Numbered from the stretch's first letter, positions 24,234-33,972 are shown. The stretch is 64,000 nt of DNA from Actinomadura luzonensis (GCF_022664455.2 NZ_JAKRKC020000001.1:5275001-5339000), one strand, 5' to 3'. Program-made: numbers and translations. Notes: generated by a model not told the origin, from the sequence alone.

Positions 24234-24637
24234 GCAGCGTCCTCCTCGCGCAGCAGCTCGGCGTGGTGGTGGGCGATCAGCCAGCGGCCGCGGGTGAGCC
24301 GCAGCACGTCGGTGACCCTGCTCCGCTGGGCGGGCGCGCCGTGCGGCTCGGCCACCAGGACGTAGCGCGCCACGCCCACCTCGCCCCACACGTCGACGCG
24401 CTTGTCGCGGGCGGCGAGCACGGCGAGGGCGGGGCGCGGGCCGGCGGCGTCGCGGGCGTCGCGGTAGGCGTCCAGCTCGGCGCGGGTGCGGAGCGGGCCG
24501 GGCAGGTGGGTCTCCCAGGTGGTCACGTCGGGGTGCAGGTGGGTGTCGAAGCGGGCGCGGTCGCCGGCGAGGAACGCGGCGTACATGTCGTCGATGGCGG
24601 CGGCGATGGCCGCGGCGGCGTCCTGGGCCGGGGTCAC
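24230..24637 (-). CDS. NTF2-like / ketosteroid-isomerase-fold protein
   Basis: This 135-residue single-domain protein contains AIAAAIDDMYAAFLAGDRARFDTHLHPDVTTWETHLPGPLRTRAELDAYRD and a C-terminal RVTDVLRLTRGRWLIAHHHAELL, which matches DUF4440/SnoaL-like proteins. The reaction is unknown. The GTG start at 24637 follows AAGGAGG and overlaps the amidohydrolase stop by four bases. It is the second gene of the four-gene operon; an isomerase or scaffold role for the amidohydrolase product is possible. Confidence 0.82.
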   Translation of the reverse strand: MTPAQDAAAAIAAAIDDMYAAFLAGDRARFDTHLHPDVTTWETHLPGPLRTRAELDAYRDARDAAGPRPALAVLAARDKRVDVWGEVGVARYVLVAEPHGAPAQRSRVTDVLRLTRGRWLIAHHHAELLREEDAA

Positions 24638-25875
24638 GCGTGCCTCCTTCCGCCGGCGGCCGCCTCCGCGCGCACGACCTGGCCGCCCTTCATCACCCAG
24701 CGCACGCCGCGGAACGCCGACGCCGAGGCCAGCGGGTCCTCGTCCATCGCGATCAGGTCGGCGTAGCGGCCCGGCTCGACGGTGCCGAGGTCGGCGTCGG
24801 CGCGCAGCCAGCGGGCGGGGCCGAGGGTGGCGGCGTACAGGGCGCGGGCCGGGCCGATCACCTCGGCCATGTGCTCCAGCTCGCGCACGGTCGCGTTGGT
24901 GCCCTCGAACGACCAGTACGGCGGCATGTCGCTGCCGAGCAGCACCTCCACCCCGGCGGCCACGGCGGCGGCGAAGCTCTCCAGGTGGGCGGGGCCGGCG
25001 CCGAGCGAGCGGCACTGCATCCACTCGGGCACGCCCAGCTCGTCGAAGAACTCCTTGCAGCGGGTGACGAGCAGGGTGGGCACCAGCGCGGTGCCGCGGG
25101 CGGCCATGAGCGCGGCCACCTCGGGCGTGAGCTGGTAGCCGTGCTCGACGCAGTCCAGGCCGAGCTCCACCGCCTGCGCGATCACGGCGGCGGGGCCGGC
25201 GTGGGCGGTGACCTTGCGTCCCCAGGCGTGCGCGGTGTCGATGACCGCGGCCATCTCGTCGGCGAAGAGCTGCGGCGTGTCGATCGCCTCGTGCCGCCCG
25301 GCGATCCCGCCGGAGATCATCACCTTGATGAGGTCGGCGCCGGCCTTGATCTGGGCGCGGGCGCCGCGCCGCAGGCCGTCCACGCCGTCGCACTCCAGCG
25401 TGTCGGTGCCCTCGTGGCCGTGCCCGCCGGTGCAGACGAGCGCGCGGCCGGCGGTGAAGACGCGCGGCCCGGGCACCCGGCCCGCGTCGATGGCGCGGCG
25501 CAGCGCGAAGTCGGCGTGGTCCTTCTCCGCCACGCACCGCACGGTGGTGACGCCGCAGTGGAGGGTGCGGCGGGCGCCGTCGGCCATGTAGAGGGCCAGC
25601 TCGTACGGGTTGAGGTCCTTGACCTGGTCGCCGGCGGTGCCGGGCAGGGACAGCGACAGGTGGGTGTGCATGTTGACCAGGCCGGGGGTGACGTAGGCGC
25701 CGCCGAGGTCGATGCGGGTGGCGTCCGGGGACGACCGGCCGAGGACGTCGCGCCGGGGGCCGACGTCCGCGATGCGGTCGTCCTGGACGAGGATCGCGGC
25801 GTCCGTGACGGGGCTCGCCCCCTCGGCCGCCCGGCCGTCGGCCACGGTGCAGCCGGTGATCACGACCGTGTTCAT
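24634..25875 (-). CDS. metal-dependent amidohydrolase (imidazolonepropionase/prolidase-like)
   Basis: This 413-residue TIM-barrel hydrolase has the entry motif VTPGLVNMHTHLSLSLPG with metal-binding HxH, a Lys in GADLIKVMISGGIAG that can be the carboxylated or substrate-contacting Lys, later His residues in VTAHAGP and CVEHGYQL, and the catalytic Asp in VLLGSDMPPYWS. It should hydrolyse a C-N bond in a cyclic amide, dipeptide or amidine. The ATG at 25875 follows AGGGAGGAG. It is the first gene of the operon 25875-22906 with NTF2, TIGR04076 and LLM proteins. Cytosolic; no signal peptide. Confidence 0.85.
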   Translation of the reverse strand: MNTVVITGCTVADGRAAEGASPVTDAAILVQDDRIADVGPRRDVLGRSSPDATRIDLGGAYVTPGLVNMHTHLSLSLPGTAGDQVKDLNPYELALYMADGARRTLHCGVTTVRCVAEKDHADFALRRAIDAGRVPGPRVFTAGRALVCTGGHGHEGTDTLECDGVDGLRRGARAQIKAGADLIKVMISGGIAGRHEAIDTPQLFADEMAAVIDTAHAWGRKVTAHAGPAAVIAQAVELGLDCVEHGYQLTPEVAALMAARGTALVPTLLVTRCKEFFDELGVPEWMQCRSLGAGPAHLESFAAAVAAGVEVLLGSDMPPYWSFEGTNATVRELEHMAEVIGPARALYAATLGPARWLRADADLGTVEPGRYADLIAMDEDPLASASAFRGVRWVMKGGQVVRAEAAAGGRRHA

Positions 25876-25961
25876 GGCGCTCCTCCCTGGTCGTTCACCG
25901 CTGTTCACCGGCGAAAGTCCTGCTAGTTCTATCGGCAATCCGGCGGCCAGGACAAGGCTGT

Positions 25962-27659
<1,698 letters not shown>

Positions 27660-27693
27660 AGCGCCCCACCTCCCTTTTCGTGCAGCGGTCTTG

Positions 27694-27742
27694 CGAGACG
27701 ATACGTCTCGTCACGCCACTATGTCAATACGAAACGTCTCGT
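27694..27742. promoter_or_regulatory. two TetR operator candidates and the ABC-F promoter
   Basis: CGAGACGATACGTCTCG at 27694-27710 is a perfect inverted repeat (7-bp arms, 3-base centre). ACGAAACGTCTCGT at 27729-27742 is a second near-palindromic copy. On the minus strand TTGACA (27727-27722) and TATCGT (27703-27698) are 18 bases apart and form a good promoter for the ABC-F gene, whose -10 lies under the first operator. Confidence 0.65.
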
Positions 27743-27767
27743 CTAGTCCCGTGGTACGATCCCCGGC

Positions 27768-28361
27768 ATGGTCAAGCAGCCCGACCCGAGCCGCCGCAGC
27801 GAGCGGTCCCGGCAGGCCATCCTCACCGCGGCCCGCGAGCTGATCAGCGAGCTGGGGTACGCCAAGCTGACGATCGAGGCCATCGCGGCCCGCGCGGGCG
27901 TCGGCAAGCAGACGATCTACCGCTGGTGGCCGTCCAAGGGGGCGGTCATCTTCGACGCGTTCCTGACGCTGAGCGAGGACGGGCCCGAGCAGGACCTGGC
28001 GCTGCCCGACACCGGCGACCTGGAGGCCGACCTCAGGACGGTGATGCGGGCGACGGTGGCCGAGTTCGCCGACCCGGCGTTCGAGGGGCCGGTCCGCGCG
28101 CTCAACAGCGAGATCATCCACGACCCCGCGCTGGCCGCGCAGTACCGCGAGCAGCTGGCCGGGCCGGTCGACGAGGCCAAGAAGGCCCGGCTGCGCAGCG
28201 CCCAGCGGGCCGGGCAGCTCGCCGCGGACGCCGACCTCGACCTGGCGCTCGAGCTGCTGTACGCCCCCCTCTACCAGCGGTGGCTGCTGCGCTCGGGCCC
28301 GCTCACCCCCGCCTACGCCGACGCCCTCGTGGACGCCTTCCTCAAGGCGATGCGGCCGTAG
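27768..28361 (+). CDS. TetR-family repressor, probably leaderless mRNA
   Basis: This 197-residue regulator has the TetR HTH RSRQAILTAARELISELGYAKLTIEAIAARAGVGKQTIYRWWPSKGAVIFDAF and a TetR_C-type C-terminal half (EQDLALPDTGDLEADLRTVMRATVAEF). The WWPSK form is common in the PsrA/AcrR-like actinobacterial group. There is no ribosome site before the ATG; a TACGAT -10 hexamer (27755-27760) ends seven bases upstream, so transcription may begin at the A of ATG. Two operators lie in the divergent region, indicating autorepression and control of the ABC-F gene. Confidence 0.92.
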   Translation: MVKQPDPSRRSERSRQAILTAARELISELGYAKLTIEAIAARAGVGKQTIYRWWPSKGAVIFDAFLTLSEDGPEQDLALPDTGDLEADLRTVMRATVAEFADPAFEGPVRALNSEIIHDPALAAQYREQLAGPVDEAKKARLRSAQRAGQLAADADLDLALELLYAPLYQRWLLRSGPLTPAYADALVDAFLKAMRP

Positions 28362-28371
28362 GGCCGCGTCC

Positions 28372-28860
28372 TCACCCGGACGGGTGCGGCGTGACGGGGC
28401 CGTCCGGCAGCGCGACCTCCAGGAGCCGGCACCACGGGCGCGGCGGCGTCCACCCCTCGGCCGGCCGGAGGCCGATCCGCAGCAGGCGCGCCTCGCCGGG
28501 CACCGCGCCGCCCAGGTCGCGCACGCCGTGCGCGGCCGCCTTCCCCTCCTCCGGGTCGAAGGCGCCGGTGTTGTCGTCCAGGTAGGGAGTGCCGAGGTCG
28601 TCCTCCACGGACAGCATCCAGTACCAGAAGAACGACCCCTTGGCCGCCGTCTCGCCCGGCCGGAGGCCGGGGACGAGCTCGTAGTGCAGCACGCCGCCGC
28701 CGTCGCTCAGCTCCAGGCCGCGGGCGACGACGCGGTGGCCCTCCACCAGCTCGCCGAGGTCCACGTCGAAGGCGAGGTCGATCCGGCGCGACCCGCCCAT
28801 CCTGGCGAGATAGGCGTCGGTGGCCGTCCGTGGCGGGATCGCGGCCGGGTCGCCGGTCAC
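28372..28860 (-). CDS. uncharacterised protein
   Basis: This 162-residue soluble protein begins MTGDPAAIPPRTATDAYLARMGGSRRIDLAFDVDLGELVEGHRVVARGLELSDGGGVLHYELVPGL and continues with FFWYWMLSVEDDLGTPYLDDNTGAFDPEEGKAAAHGVRDLGG. It is beta-rich and acidic, without membrane segments or known catalytic motifs; I do not recognise it. The GTG at 28860 overlaps the stop of the small gene upstream (GTGA), so the two form an operon. Similar pairs would help to define a function. Confidence 0.65.
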   Translation of the reverse strand: MTGDPAAIPPRTATDAYLARMGGSRRIDLAFDVDLGELVEGHRVVARGLELSDGGGVLHYELVPGLRPGETAAKGSFFWYWMLSVEDDLGTPYLDDNTGAFDPEEGKAAAHGVRDLGGAVPGEARLLRIGLRPAEGWTPPRPWCRLLEVALPDGPVTPHPSG

Positions 28861-29033
28861 GGCCCCTCCTGGGCGACGACGCGGAAACTCTCGCCCTCCG
28901 CCTCGTGGCCGGGCGGCAGGAGGCCGGCGGCCGCCGCCTCGTGCCCGGCCGGCACCCGGCCCGTCGGCCGCTGCCGCAGCTCGCCGGGGGCGCCGAGGTC
29001 GAGGACGCGGAGCCCGTTCACGTGTGGCCACAT
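28857..29033 (-). CDS. small 58-residue protein coupled to 28372-28860
   Basis: A short reading frame runs from ATG 29033 (after GAGGTGG) to a stop that overlaps the next GTG by four bases. The product is MWPHVNGLRVLDLGAPGEL at its start, then a Pro/Gly/Ala-rich stretch GHEAAAAGLLPPGHEAEGE with two GHEA units, ending SFRVVAQEGP. No domain is recognised. The ribosome site, GC-rich third positions and exact overlap support translation. Confidence 0.55.
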   Translation of the reverse strand: MWPHVNGLRVLDLGAPGELRQRPTGRVPAGHEAAAAGLLPPGHEAEGESFRVVAQEGP

Positions 29034-29104
29034 GCCACCTCATCGTAGGACGCCGGCGAGCCGGTCGCCGGTCTGCTGCCGCCCGCGTCGCCTCAGCGTC
29101 CCCG

Positions 29105-29126
29105 GCGTGTCATGAGCGCGTCATGA
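29105..29126. promoter_or_regulatory. two 11-bp direct repeats upstream of vanY-like gene
   Basis: GCGTGTCATGA (29105-29115) and GCGCGTCATGA (29116-29126) are contiguous 11-bp direct repeats, the geometry used by OmpR/PhoB-type regulators. They resemble repeats upstream of ddl at 33940-33972. Confidence 0.45.
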
Positions 29127-29220
29127 GTGGATCACCGTCCCCGCCGCCGGTGGACGCCGTCGAACAACGGTGACACGCGGCGCACGGCGCGCGCACATTC
29201 GGGACCAATCGTGGTGAGTC

Positions 29221-29790
29221 ATGAACGAGCCACGCATGATCCCGCCCCGGCCCCGCGACCGGCTGTACGCCGCGGTCACGCTGGTGCTGGCCGTGCTCCT
29301 GCTGCCCGTGGCGTTCGCCCGCCGTCCCGGCCGGGCCCGTGAGCTGGCCTGCGGCTGGGCGTTGCGGCTGCGGTTCCCCGCCGAGGACCTGACCGGGCTC
29401 ACCGACGGCGCCCGGGCCGCGTTCACCGCCGCGCGCACCGAGGCGCTGTGGCGGCACGGCCGGCTCATCGGCCTCACCTCCGGCTATCGCGCCCCGCACG
29501 TGCAGCAGCGCATGTTCGACGAGGAGGTGCGCCGCTGCGGCTCCCCGCTCCTGGCGCGCGAGCTCGTGCTGCCGCCGGCGGAGTCCCCGCACGTCAGGGG
29601 CATCGCGCTGGACGTGCGCCCGCACGAGGGCGCGCGCTGGCTGGAGGAGCACGGCGCCCGCTACGACCTCTACCGCATGTACGACAACGAGTGGTGGCAC
29701 TTCGAGCACCGCCCCGAGTGCGGCGGCAGGCCACCACGGCGGCAGCCCAGCCCGGCGTGGGCCCGGCTCGGCGACGCCCCGCCGCGCTGA
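29221..29790 (+). CDS. VanY-like zinc D,D-carboxypeptidase (M15 family), membrane anchored
   Basis: This 189-residue protein has one N-terminal membrane segment (residues 16-34) and an extracellular M15 domain. Zinc and catalytic motifs are the SxHxxGxAxD block SPHVRGIALDV (His and Asp ligands) and EWWHFE (catalytic Glu and the last His ligand); SGYRAP carries the substrate-binding Arg. It should remove the terminal D-Ala from peptidoglycan pentapeptide. VanY-type enzymes can lower glycopeptide affinity of the wall, as in Nonomuraea. The start ATG follows GGTGAG. A DacC-like gene follows 40 bases downstream. Confidence 0.85.
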   Translation: MNEPRMIPPRPRDRLYAAVTLVLAVLLLPVAFARRPGRARELACGWALRLRFPAEDLTGLTDGARAAFTAARTEALWRHGRLIGLTSGYRAPHVQQRMFDEEVRRCGSPLLARELVLPPAESPHVRGIALDVRPHEGARWLEEHGARYDLYRMYDNEWWHFEHRPECGGRPPRRQPSPAWARLGDAPPR

Positions 29791-29829
29791 CCGCGCGGCC
29801 CCCTTCTTCTCCACGAAAGGTGCAGAACC

Positions 29830-30786
29830 TTGTCGTCCCGTCCTTCACCCGCCGCCGCGGTGGTGCTCGGCGCCGGCGTGTCCGCCGTGCTCGCCGCCGG
29901 CTGGCTCATCCACGGCGGGGAGCGGCCCCGGCCGCCGGCGTCGCCGGACAGCAGGCCGCCGCGCGTCACCCTGCCCGTCTCGTCCCCGGCCCGGCCGCCG
30001 GACCTGCCCTGGCCGGCCTCCGGGCAGGCGGCGGTCCGGGTCGCCGGGCAGCCGGGCAGCCTCAGGACGCACGGCGAGCAGCGGCCCGTGCCGATCGCCA
30101 GCCTCACCAAGGTGATGACCGCCCTGGTCGTCCTGACCGACCACCCGCTCACCGGGACCGCCGAGGGGCCGTCCATCGAGGTCGACCGGCAGGCGGCCAC
30201 CGAGGCGGGCAACCCGGACGAGTCCACGGTGCCGGTCGCCGAAGGCCAGCGCTTCACCGAGCGGCAGCTCCTGGAGCTGATGCTGATCCCGTCGGGCAAC
30301 AACGCCGCCCGGCTACTGGCCCGCTGGGACGCCGGCTCCGAGCAGGCGTTCGCCGCCAGGATGAACGCGACCGCCGCCCGGCTGGGCATGCGGAAGACCA
30401 CCTACACCGGGGCGAGCGGGTACGAGGACACCACGGTCAGCACGGCCGCGGACCAGCTCGAGCTGGCCGAGCAGGCCATGCGGAACCCGGTGCTGCGGGA
30501 CGTCGTCGCCACCGCCAGGACCACGGTGCCGGGGGTGCCGGGCGCGATCGTCAACACCAACAAGCTGCTCGGCCTGCCCGGGGTGGTCGGGCTCAAGACC
30601 GGCACGAGCACGGCGGCGGGCGGGGCGCTGCTGTGGGCCGTCCGCCGCCCCTCGGGGGACCGCGACCGGCTGGTCCTCGGCGTGGTGCTGCGCCAGGGCG
30701 AGCCCGGCGACACGCTGGGAGAGCGGAAGGCGGCCGCGTTCGCCGCGAGCAGGAGACTGATCGCGGCGGTGCAGCGGCCACGCTGA
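29830..30786 (+). CDS. penicillin-binding D-alanyl-D-alanine carboxypeptidase (DacC/PBP5-like)
   Basis: This 318-residue serine peptidase has an N-terminal signal/anchor (AAAVVLGAGVSAVLAAGWLI) and the three SxxK-family motifs: SLTK near residue 92, SGN in IPSGNNAARLLA near 157, and KTG in VVGLKTGTSTAAGG near 258. It trims D-Ala from stem pentapeptides outside the membrane. The only sensible start is TTG at 29830, after AAAGG. There is no C-terminal amphipathic anchor; the N-terminal segment may hold it in the membrane. It is probably co-transcribed with the VanY-like gene, giving two carboxypeptidases of different mechanism. Confidence 0.88.
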   Translation: MSSRPSPAAAVVLGAGVSAVLAAGWLIHGGERPRPPASPDSRPPRVTLPVSSPARPPDLPWPASGQAAVRVAGQPGSLRTHGEQRPVPIASLTKVMTALVVLTDHPLTGTAEGPSIEVDRQAATEAGNPDESTVPVAEGQRFTERQLLELMLIPSGNNAARLLARWDAGSEQAFAARMNATAARLGMRKTTYTGASGYEDTTVSTAADQLELAEQAMRNPVLRDVVATARTTVPGVPGAIVNTNKLLGLPGVVGLKTGTSTAAGGALLWAVRRPSGDRDRLVLGVVLRQGEPGDTLGERKAAAFAASRRLIAAVQRPR

Positions 30787-30789
30787 CGG

Positions 30790-31494
30790 TCAGGCCGCGG
30801 GCGCCGGCCCCAGGGCGAAGCCGACCGCGGCCTCCGCGTGCAGGCGGGCGCTCGGCAGCACCGGGACGGGCGTGTCCTTCTCGCCGATCAGCAGCTCGAT
30901 CTCGGTGCAGCCGAGGATGACGCCCTCGGCGCCGTCGTCGGCCAGGCCGGCGACGATCCGGGCGTAGGCGTCCCTGGACGACTCCGTCAGCACCCCGCGC
31001 ACCAGCTCCTCGAAGATCACCCGATGGACCAGCTCCCGCTGCGCCCGCCCCGGGACGACCACGTCGAAGCCGTGCGCGGCCAGCCGCTCCCGGTAGAAGG
31101 GCTGCTCCATGGTGAACCGGGTGCCGAGCAGCCCGACCCTGCGCATCCCCCTGGCGCGGACCTCCGCGCCCACGGCGTCGGCGATGTGCAGCACGGGGAC
31201 GCTCGCGGCCCGCGCCACGTCGTCGCTGACCCGGCTGAAGGTGTTGCTGCAGACGAGCAGGACCTCGGCGCCGGACTGCTCCAGCTTCCGGCCGGCTCCG
31301 GTCAGCAGGGCGCTGACCTCGTCCCAGCGGTCGGCGAAGATGAGGTCCTCGACGGTCGTGTAGTCGACCGACCAGATGAGGCTGTCGGCGGAATGGCTGC
31401 CGCCCAGCCGCTCGCGGACCCGCTGGTTGATGATCTGGTAGTAGATCACCGTCGATTCCCAGCTCAACCCGCCGATGAGGCCGATGGTGCGCAC
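30790..31494 (-). CDS. aspartate/glutamate racemase family protein
   Basis: This 234-residue cofactor-independent racemase starts TIGLIGGLSWESTVIYYQIINQRV, typical of the YgeA/AspR branch. The two catalytic Cys are present: one in VLLVCSNTF near residue 82 and one in GVILGCTEIELL near 193. The broad-specificity YgeA group racemises several amino acids; Glu or Asp racemisation is also possible. The GTG start at 31494 follows GGAGA and lies 15 bases after murF on the same strand. This places a D-amino-acid supplier in the ddl-murF operon. Confidence 0.88.
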   Translation of the reverse strand: MRTIGLIGGLSWESTVIYYQIINQRVRERLGGSHSADSLIWSVDYTTVEDLIFADRWDEVSALLTGAGRKLEQSGAEVLLVCSNTFSRVSDDVARAASVPVLHIADAVGAEVRARGMRRVGLLGTRFTMEQPFYRERLAAHGFDVVVPGRAQRELVHRVIFEELVRGVLTESSRDAYARIVAGLADDGAEGVILGCTEIELLIGEKDTPVPVLPSARLHAEAAVGFALGPAPAA

Positions 31495-31509
31495 TGCGTC
31501 TCCGTTTCG

Positions 31510-32895
31510 CTAGCTGGTGCGGCCGGCGCCGGCGAGCGCACGGGCGCAGGCGGCGAGCCCGACCTCGCTGGAGGCCTTGACGAGCACCACGTCTCCCGGC
31601 CGGAGCAGCGCGGTGGCGAGGGTGACGGCCTCGGCCGCGTCCCCGGCGGTGTGGACGGCCACGCCCCGGCCGGCAGCCCGTGCCGCGTCGGCCATCGCGA
31701 GCGGGTCGCCCGCGCCGACCGTGATCAGCACGCCGTAGCCGAGGTCGGCGACGAGCCGGCCGATCTCGGCGTGCCGGGCGCGCGAGGCGTCCGCCTGCTG
31801 CCCCATCGCGCCGAGCACGGCGACGGCGCGGCGGTCGCCGGCCAGGGCCCTGGCCGCCCGCAGCCCGGCCCGCATGGACTCGGGGTTGGCGTTGTAGGCG
31901 TCGTTGACGACGGTGACGCCGTCGGGTCGTTCGACGAGCTCCAGGCGGCCGGCGGAGCGCCGCCGCGCGGCGGTCAGCGCTTCGGCGATCTCGGCGGCGT
32001 CCAGGCCGAGCGCGGTGGCGACGGCGGCCGCGGCGACGGCGTTGCCCACCTGGTGCGCGCCGAGCAGGCCGAGCGCGACGGGGGCCCGCCCGGTGGGCGT
32101 CACCAGCTCGAACGCGGCCCGCGCCGCCCCGTCCAGCCGCACGTTCTCGGCGCGCACCGGCGCCGTCCCCCCGTACCAGAGGACCTCGGCCCTGGTGCGG
32201 CCGGCCATGGCGGCGACGTACGGGTCGTCGGCGTTGAGCAGGGCGAGCCCGTCCGGCGGCAGCGCCGCGACCAGCTCGCCCTTGGCCTCGGCCACGTCGG
32301 CGAGCCCGCCTCCCATGCGTTCCACGTGCGCGGTGCCGACGTTGAGCACCAGCCCGACCTGGGGCGGCGCGATCCCGGTCAGGTACGTCAGGTCGCCCTT
32401 GCGGCCCGCGCCCATCTCCAGCACCAGGTACCGGGTGGCGGCGTCGGCGCGCAGCACGGTCAGCGGCAGCCCCAGCTCGTTGTTGAACGACCGGTCCGTC
32501 GCGACCGTCGGGCCGTGCCGTTCGAGCACCTGGGCCAGCAGGTCCTTGGTCGTGGTCTTGCCGACCGAGCCGGTCAGGGCGATCACGGTCGGGTCGATGC
32601 GGCCGAGCAGGTGCCGGGCCAGCAGGCCGAGCGCGGTCTGCACGTCCCCGGCCACCAGGGCGGGCACGCCGACGGGCCGCTCGGCCAGCACCGCCACCGC
32701 GCCGCCCGCGACGGCGGCCGCCGCGTAGTCGTGACCGTCCACGCGGGCGCCGGCCGTCGCGGCGAACAGGCCGCCGGGCGCCACCTCGCGGGAGTCGACC
32801 GCCGCCGGCGCCGTCACCCGCGCCCCCGGGTCGGGCACGTCGTGCAGGCGGGCGCCGACGACCCGGGCGATCTCGTCCAGGGTCATGGGGATCAC
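31510..32895 (-). CDS. murF: UDP-MurNAc-tripeptide--D-alanyl-D-alanine ligase
   Basis: This 461-residue Mur ligase adds the D-Ala-D-Ala dipeptide (or an analogue) to UDP-MurNAc-tripeptide in the cytosol. The N-terminal domain has VDSREVAPGGLFAATAG, the central ATPase has ALTGSVGKTTTKDLLAQVL near 112 and NELGLPLTVL, and the C-terminal domain has VVNDAYNANPESMRAGL. The GTG at 32895 follows AGGAG and overlaps the ddl stop by four bases; the internal ATG at 32886 is less likely. No other mur or dcw genes are nearby, so this may be a second MurF outside the main division cluster, with a specialised stem peptide. Confidence 0.9.
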   Translation of the reverse strand: MIPMTLDEIARVVGARLHDVPDPGARVTAPAAVDSREVAPGGLFAATAGARVDGHDYAAAAVAGGAVAVLAERPVGVPALVAGDVQTALGLLARHLLGRIDPTVIALTGSVGKTTTKDLLAQVLERHGPTVATDRSFNNELGLPLTVLRADAATRYLVLEMGAGRKGDLTYLTGIAPPQVGLVLNVGTAHVERMGGGLADVAEAKGELVAALPPDGLALLNADDPYVAAMAGRTRAEVLWYGGTAPVRAENVRLDGAARAAFELVTPTGRAPVALGLLGAHQVGNAVAAAAVATALGLDAAEIAEALTAARRRSAGRLELVERPDGVTVVNDAYNANPESMRAGLRAARALAGDRRAVAVLGAMGQQADASRARHAEIGRLVADLGYGVLITVGAGDPLAMADAARAAGRGVAVHTAGDAAEAVTLATALLRPGDVVLVKASSEVGLAACARALAGAGRTS

Positions 32896-33848
32896 GAGCC
32901 GCTCCTGGCGAGCGCGAGGTCGATGAGGCGGCGCAGCAGCTCCGGGTACGGGACGCCGCTCGCGGCCCAGGCCCGCGCGTACACGGAACGGGCGGTGAAG
33001 CCGGGCATGGTGTTGATCTCCCCCACGTACAGGCGGCCCGTGTCCTCCTCGTGGAAGAAGTCCACGCGGGACAGGCCGTAGCCGCCGATCGCCTGGAAGG
33101 CGCGCAGGGACAGCTCGCGCACGTCCTCGGCCACCCGGTCCGGCAGCTCGGCCGGGATGGTGGCGATCTCGGCCTGGCTGAGGTATTTGGCCTCGTAGTC
33201 GAGCCACGCGCCGGACACGATGAGCTCGCCCGGCACCGACGTCTCCGGCGTGTCGTAGCCGCCGAGCACGCCGCAGATCAGCTCCCGCCCGGACACCCCC
33301 TGCTCGACCACCACCACCCGGTCGTGGGCCAGCGCCAGCTCCACACCGGCGCGCAGCTCGTCGATGGAGGTGACCCGGGAGATGCCGATGGAGGAGCCCA
33401 TGTTGGCCGGTTTGACGTACATCGGCCAGTCGAGCGACTTCACCAGGCCCCAGTGGTCGGCGCCGCCGCGCCACTCGTGCTCGGTGAACCACACGTGCGG
33501 GGTGACGGGGATGCCCTCCGCCAGGAACGCGCGCCGCATCGCGACCTTGTCCATCGCGACGGCCGAGGCCAGCACGCCGCAGCCCACGTACGGCAGGCCC
33601 AGGGTCTCCAGGTGGCCCTGGACGACGCCGTCCTCGCCGAACGGCCCGTGCAGCACGGGGAACACCACGTCCGCCACGCCGCGCCGCAGCTCCACCGGCC
33701 ACCGGCCCTGCCGGTCGATGATGACGGCGAAGGGCTCGTACCGGTCTCGAGGCAGCGCGTCCAGCACCGCCTGCGCCGACTGCAGCGACACCTCATGCTC
33801 GGCGGACGGCCCGCCCGCCAGCACGGCCACGCGCAAGCGTCCAGTCAC
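32892..33848 (-). CDS. ddl: D-alanine--D-alanine ligase
   Basis: This 318-residue ATP-grasp ligase makes D-Ala-D-Ala. By alignment from memory to E. coli DdlB, the Glu of SAEHEVS, the Ser of MGSSIG and the Lys-Tyr pair of DYEAKYL are all kept; the Tyr corresponds to Tyr216, which marks D-Ala-D-Ala ligases and differs from VanA-type lactate ligases. Metal ligands are RVDFF and GEINTMPGF. The GTG start at 33848 is preceded by GAGGAAGG. It heads the ddl-murF-racemase operon. 11-bp direct repeats lie about 90-125 bases upstream. Confidence 0.9.
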   Translation of the reverse strand: MTGRLRVAVLAGGPSAEHEVSLQSAQAVLDALPRDRYEPFAVIIDRQGRWPVELRRGVADVVFPVLHGPFGEDGVVQGHLETLGLPYVGCGVLASAVAMDKVAMRRAFLAEGIPVTPHVWFTEHEWRGGADHWGLVKSLDWPMYVKPANMGSSIGISRVTSIDELRAGVELALAHDRVVVVEQGVSGRELICGVLGGYDTPETSVPGELIVSGAWLDYEAKYLSQAEIATIPAELPDRVAEDVRELSLRAFQAIGGYGLSRVDFFHEEDTGRLYVGEINTMPGFTARSVYARAWAASGVPYPELLRRLIDLALARSGS

Positions 33849-33880
33849 GATCGATCAGCCTTCCTCGGCGGCACGGAGCG

Positions 33881-33900
33881 CGCCTGCCGGCAAGCAGGCG
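33881..33900. other. hairpin in the ddl 5' region
   Basis: CGCCTGC-CGGCAA-GCAGGCG forms a perfect 7-bp stem with a 6-base loop, 33 bases before the ddl start. It could act in the mRNA leader or be a protein-binding site; no run of T follows. Confidence 0.35.
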
Positions 33901-33939
33901 CAGGTCAACCGCATCCACTGTCGGCCGACCGTGTCCGCG

Positions 33940-33972
33940 CACCGTCATCGCCGTGTCATGGCCGTGTCACGA
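33940..33972. promoter_or_regulatory. three 11-bp direct repeats upstream of ddl
   Basis: Units CACCGTCATCG (33940), CCGTGTCATGG (33951) and CCGTGTCACGA (33962) follow each other with an exact 11-bp period. The GTCAT core is the same as in the repeats before the VanY-like gene, although the orientation relative to the gene is opposite. Confidence 0.45.

Noticed and set aside
32892..33848. VanA-type D-Ala-D-Lac ligase
   Set aside because: The Lys-Tyr of the omega loop (DYEAKY) is that of D-Ala-D-Ala ligases, and no vanH or vanX is adjacent.
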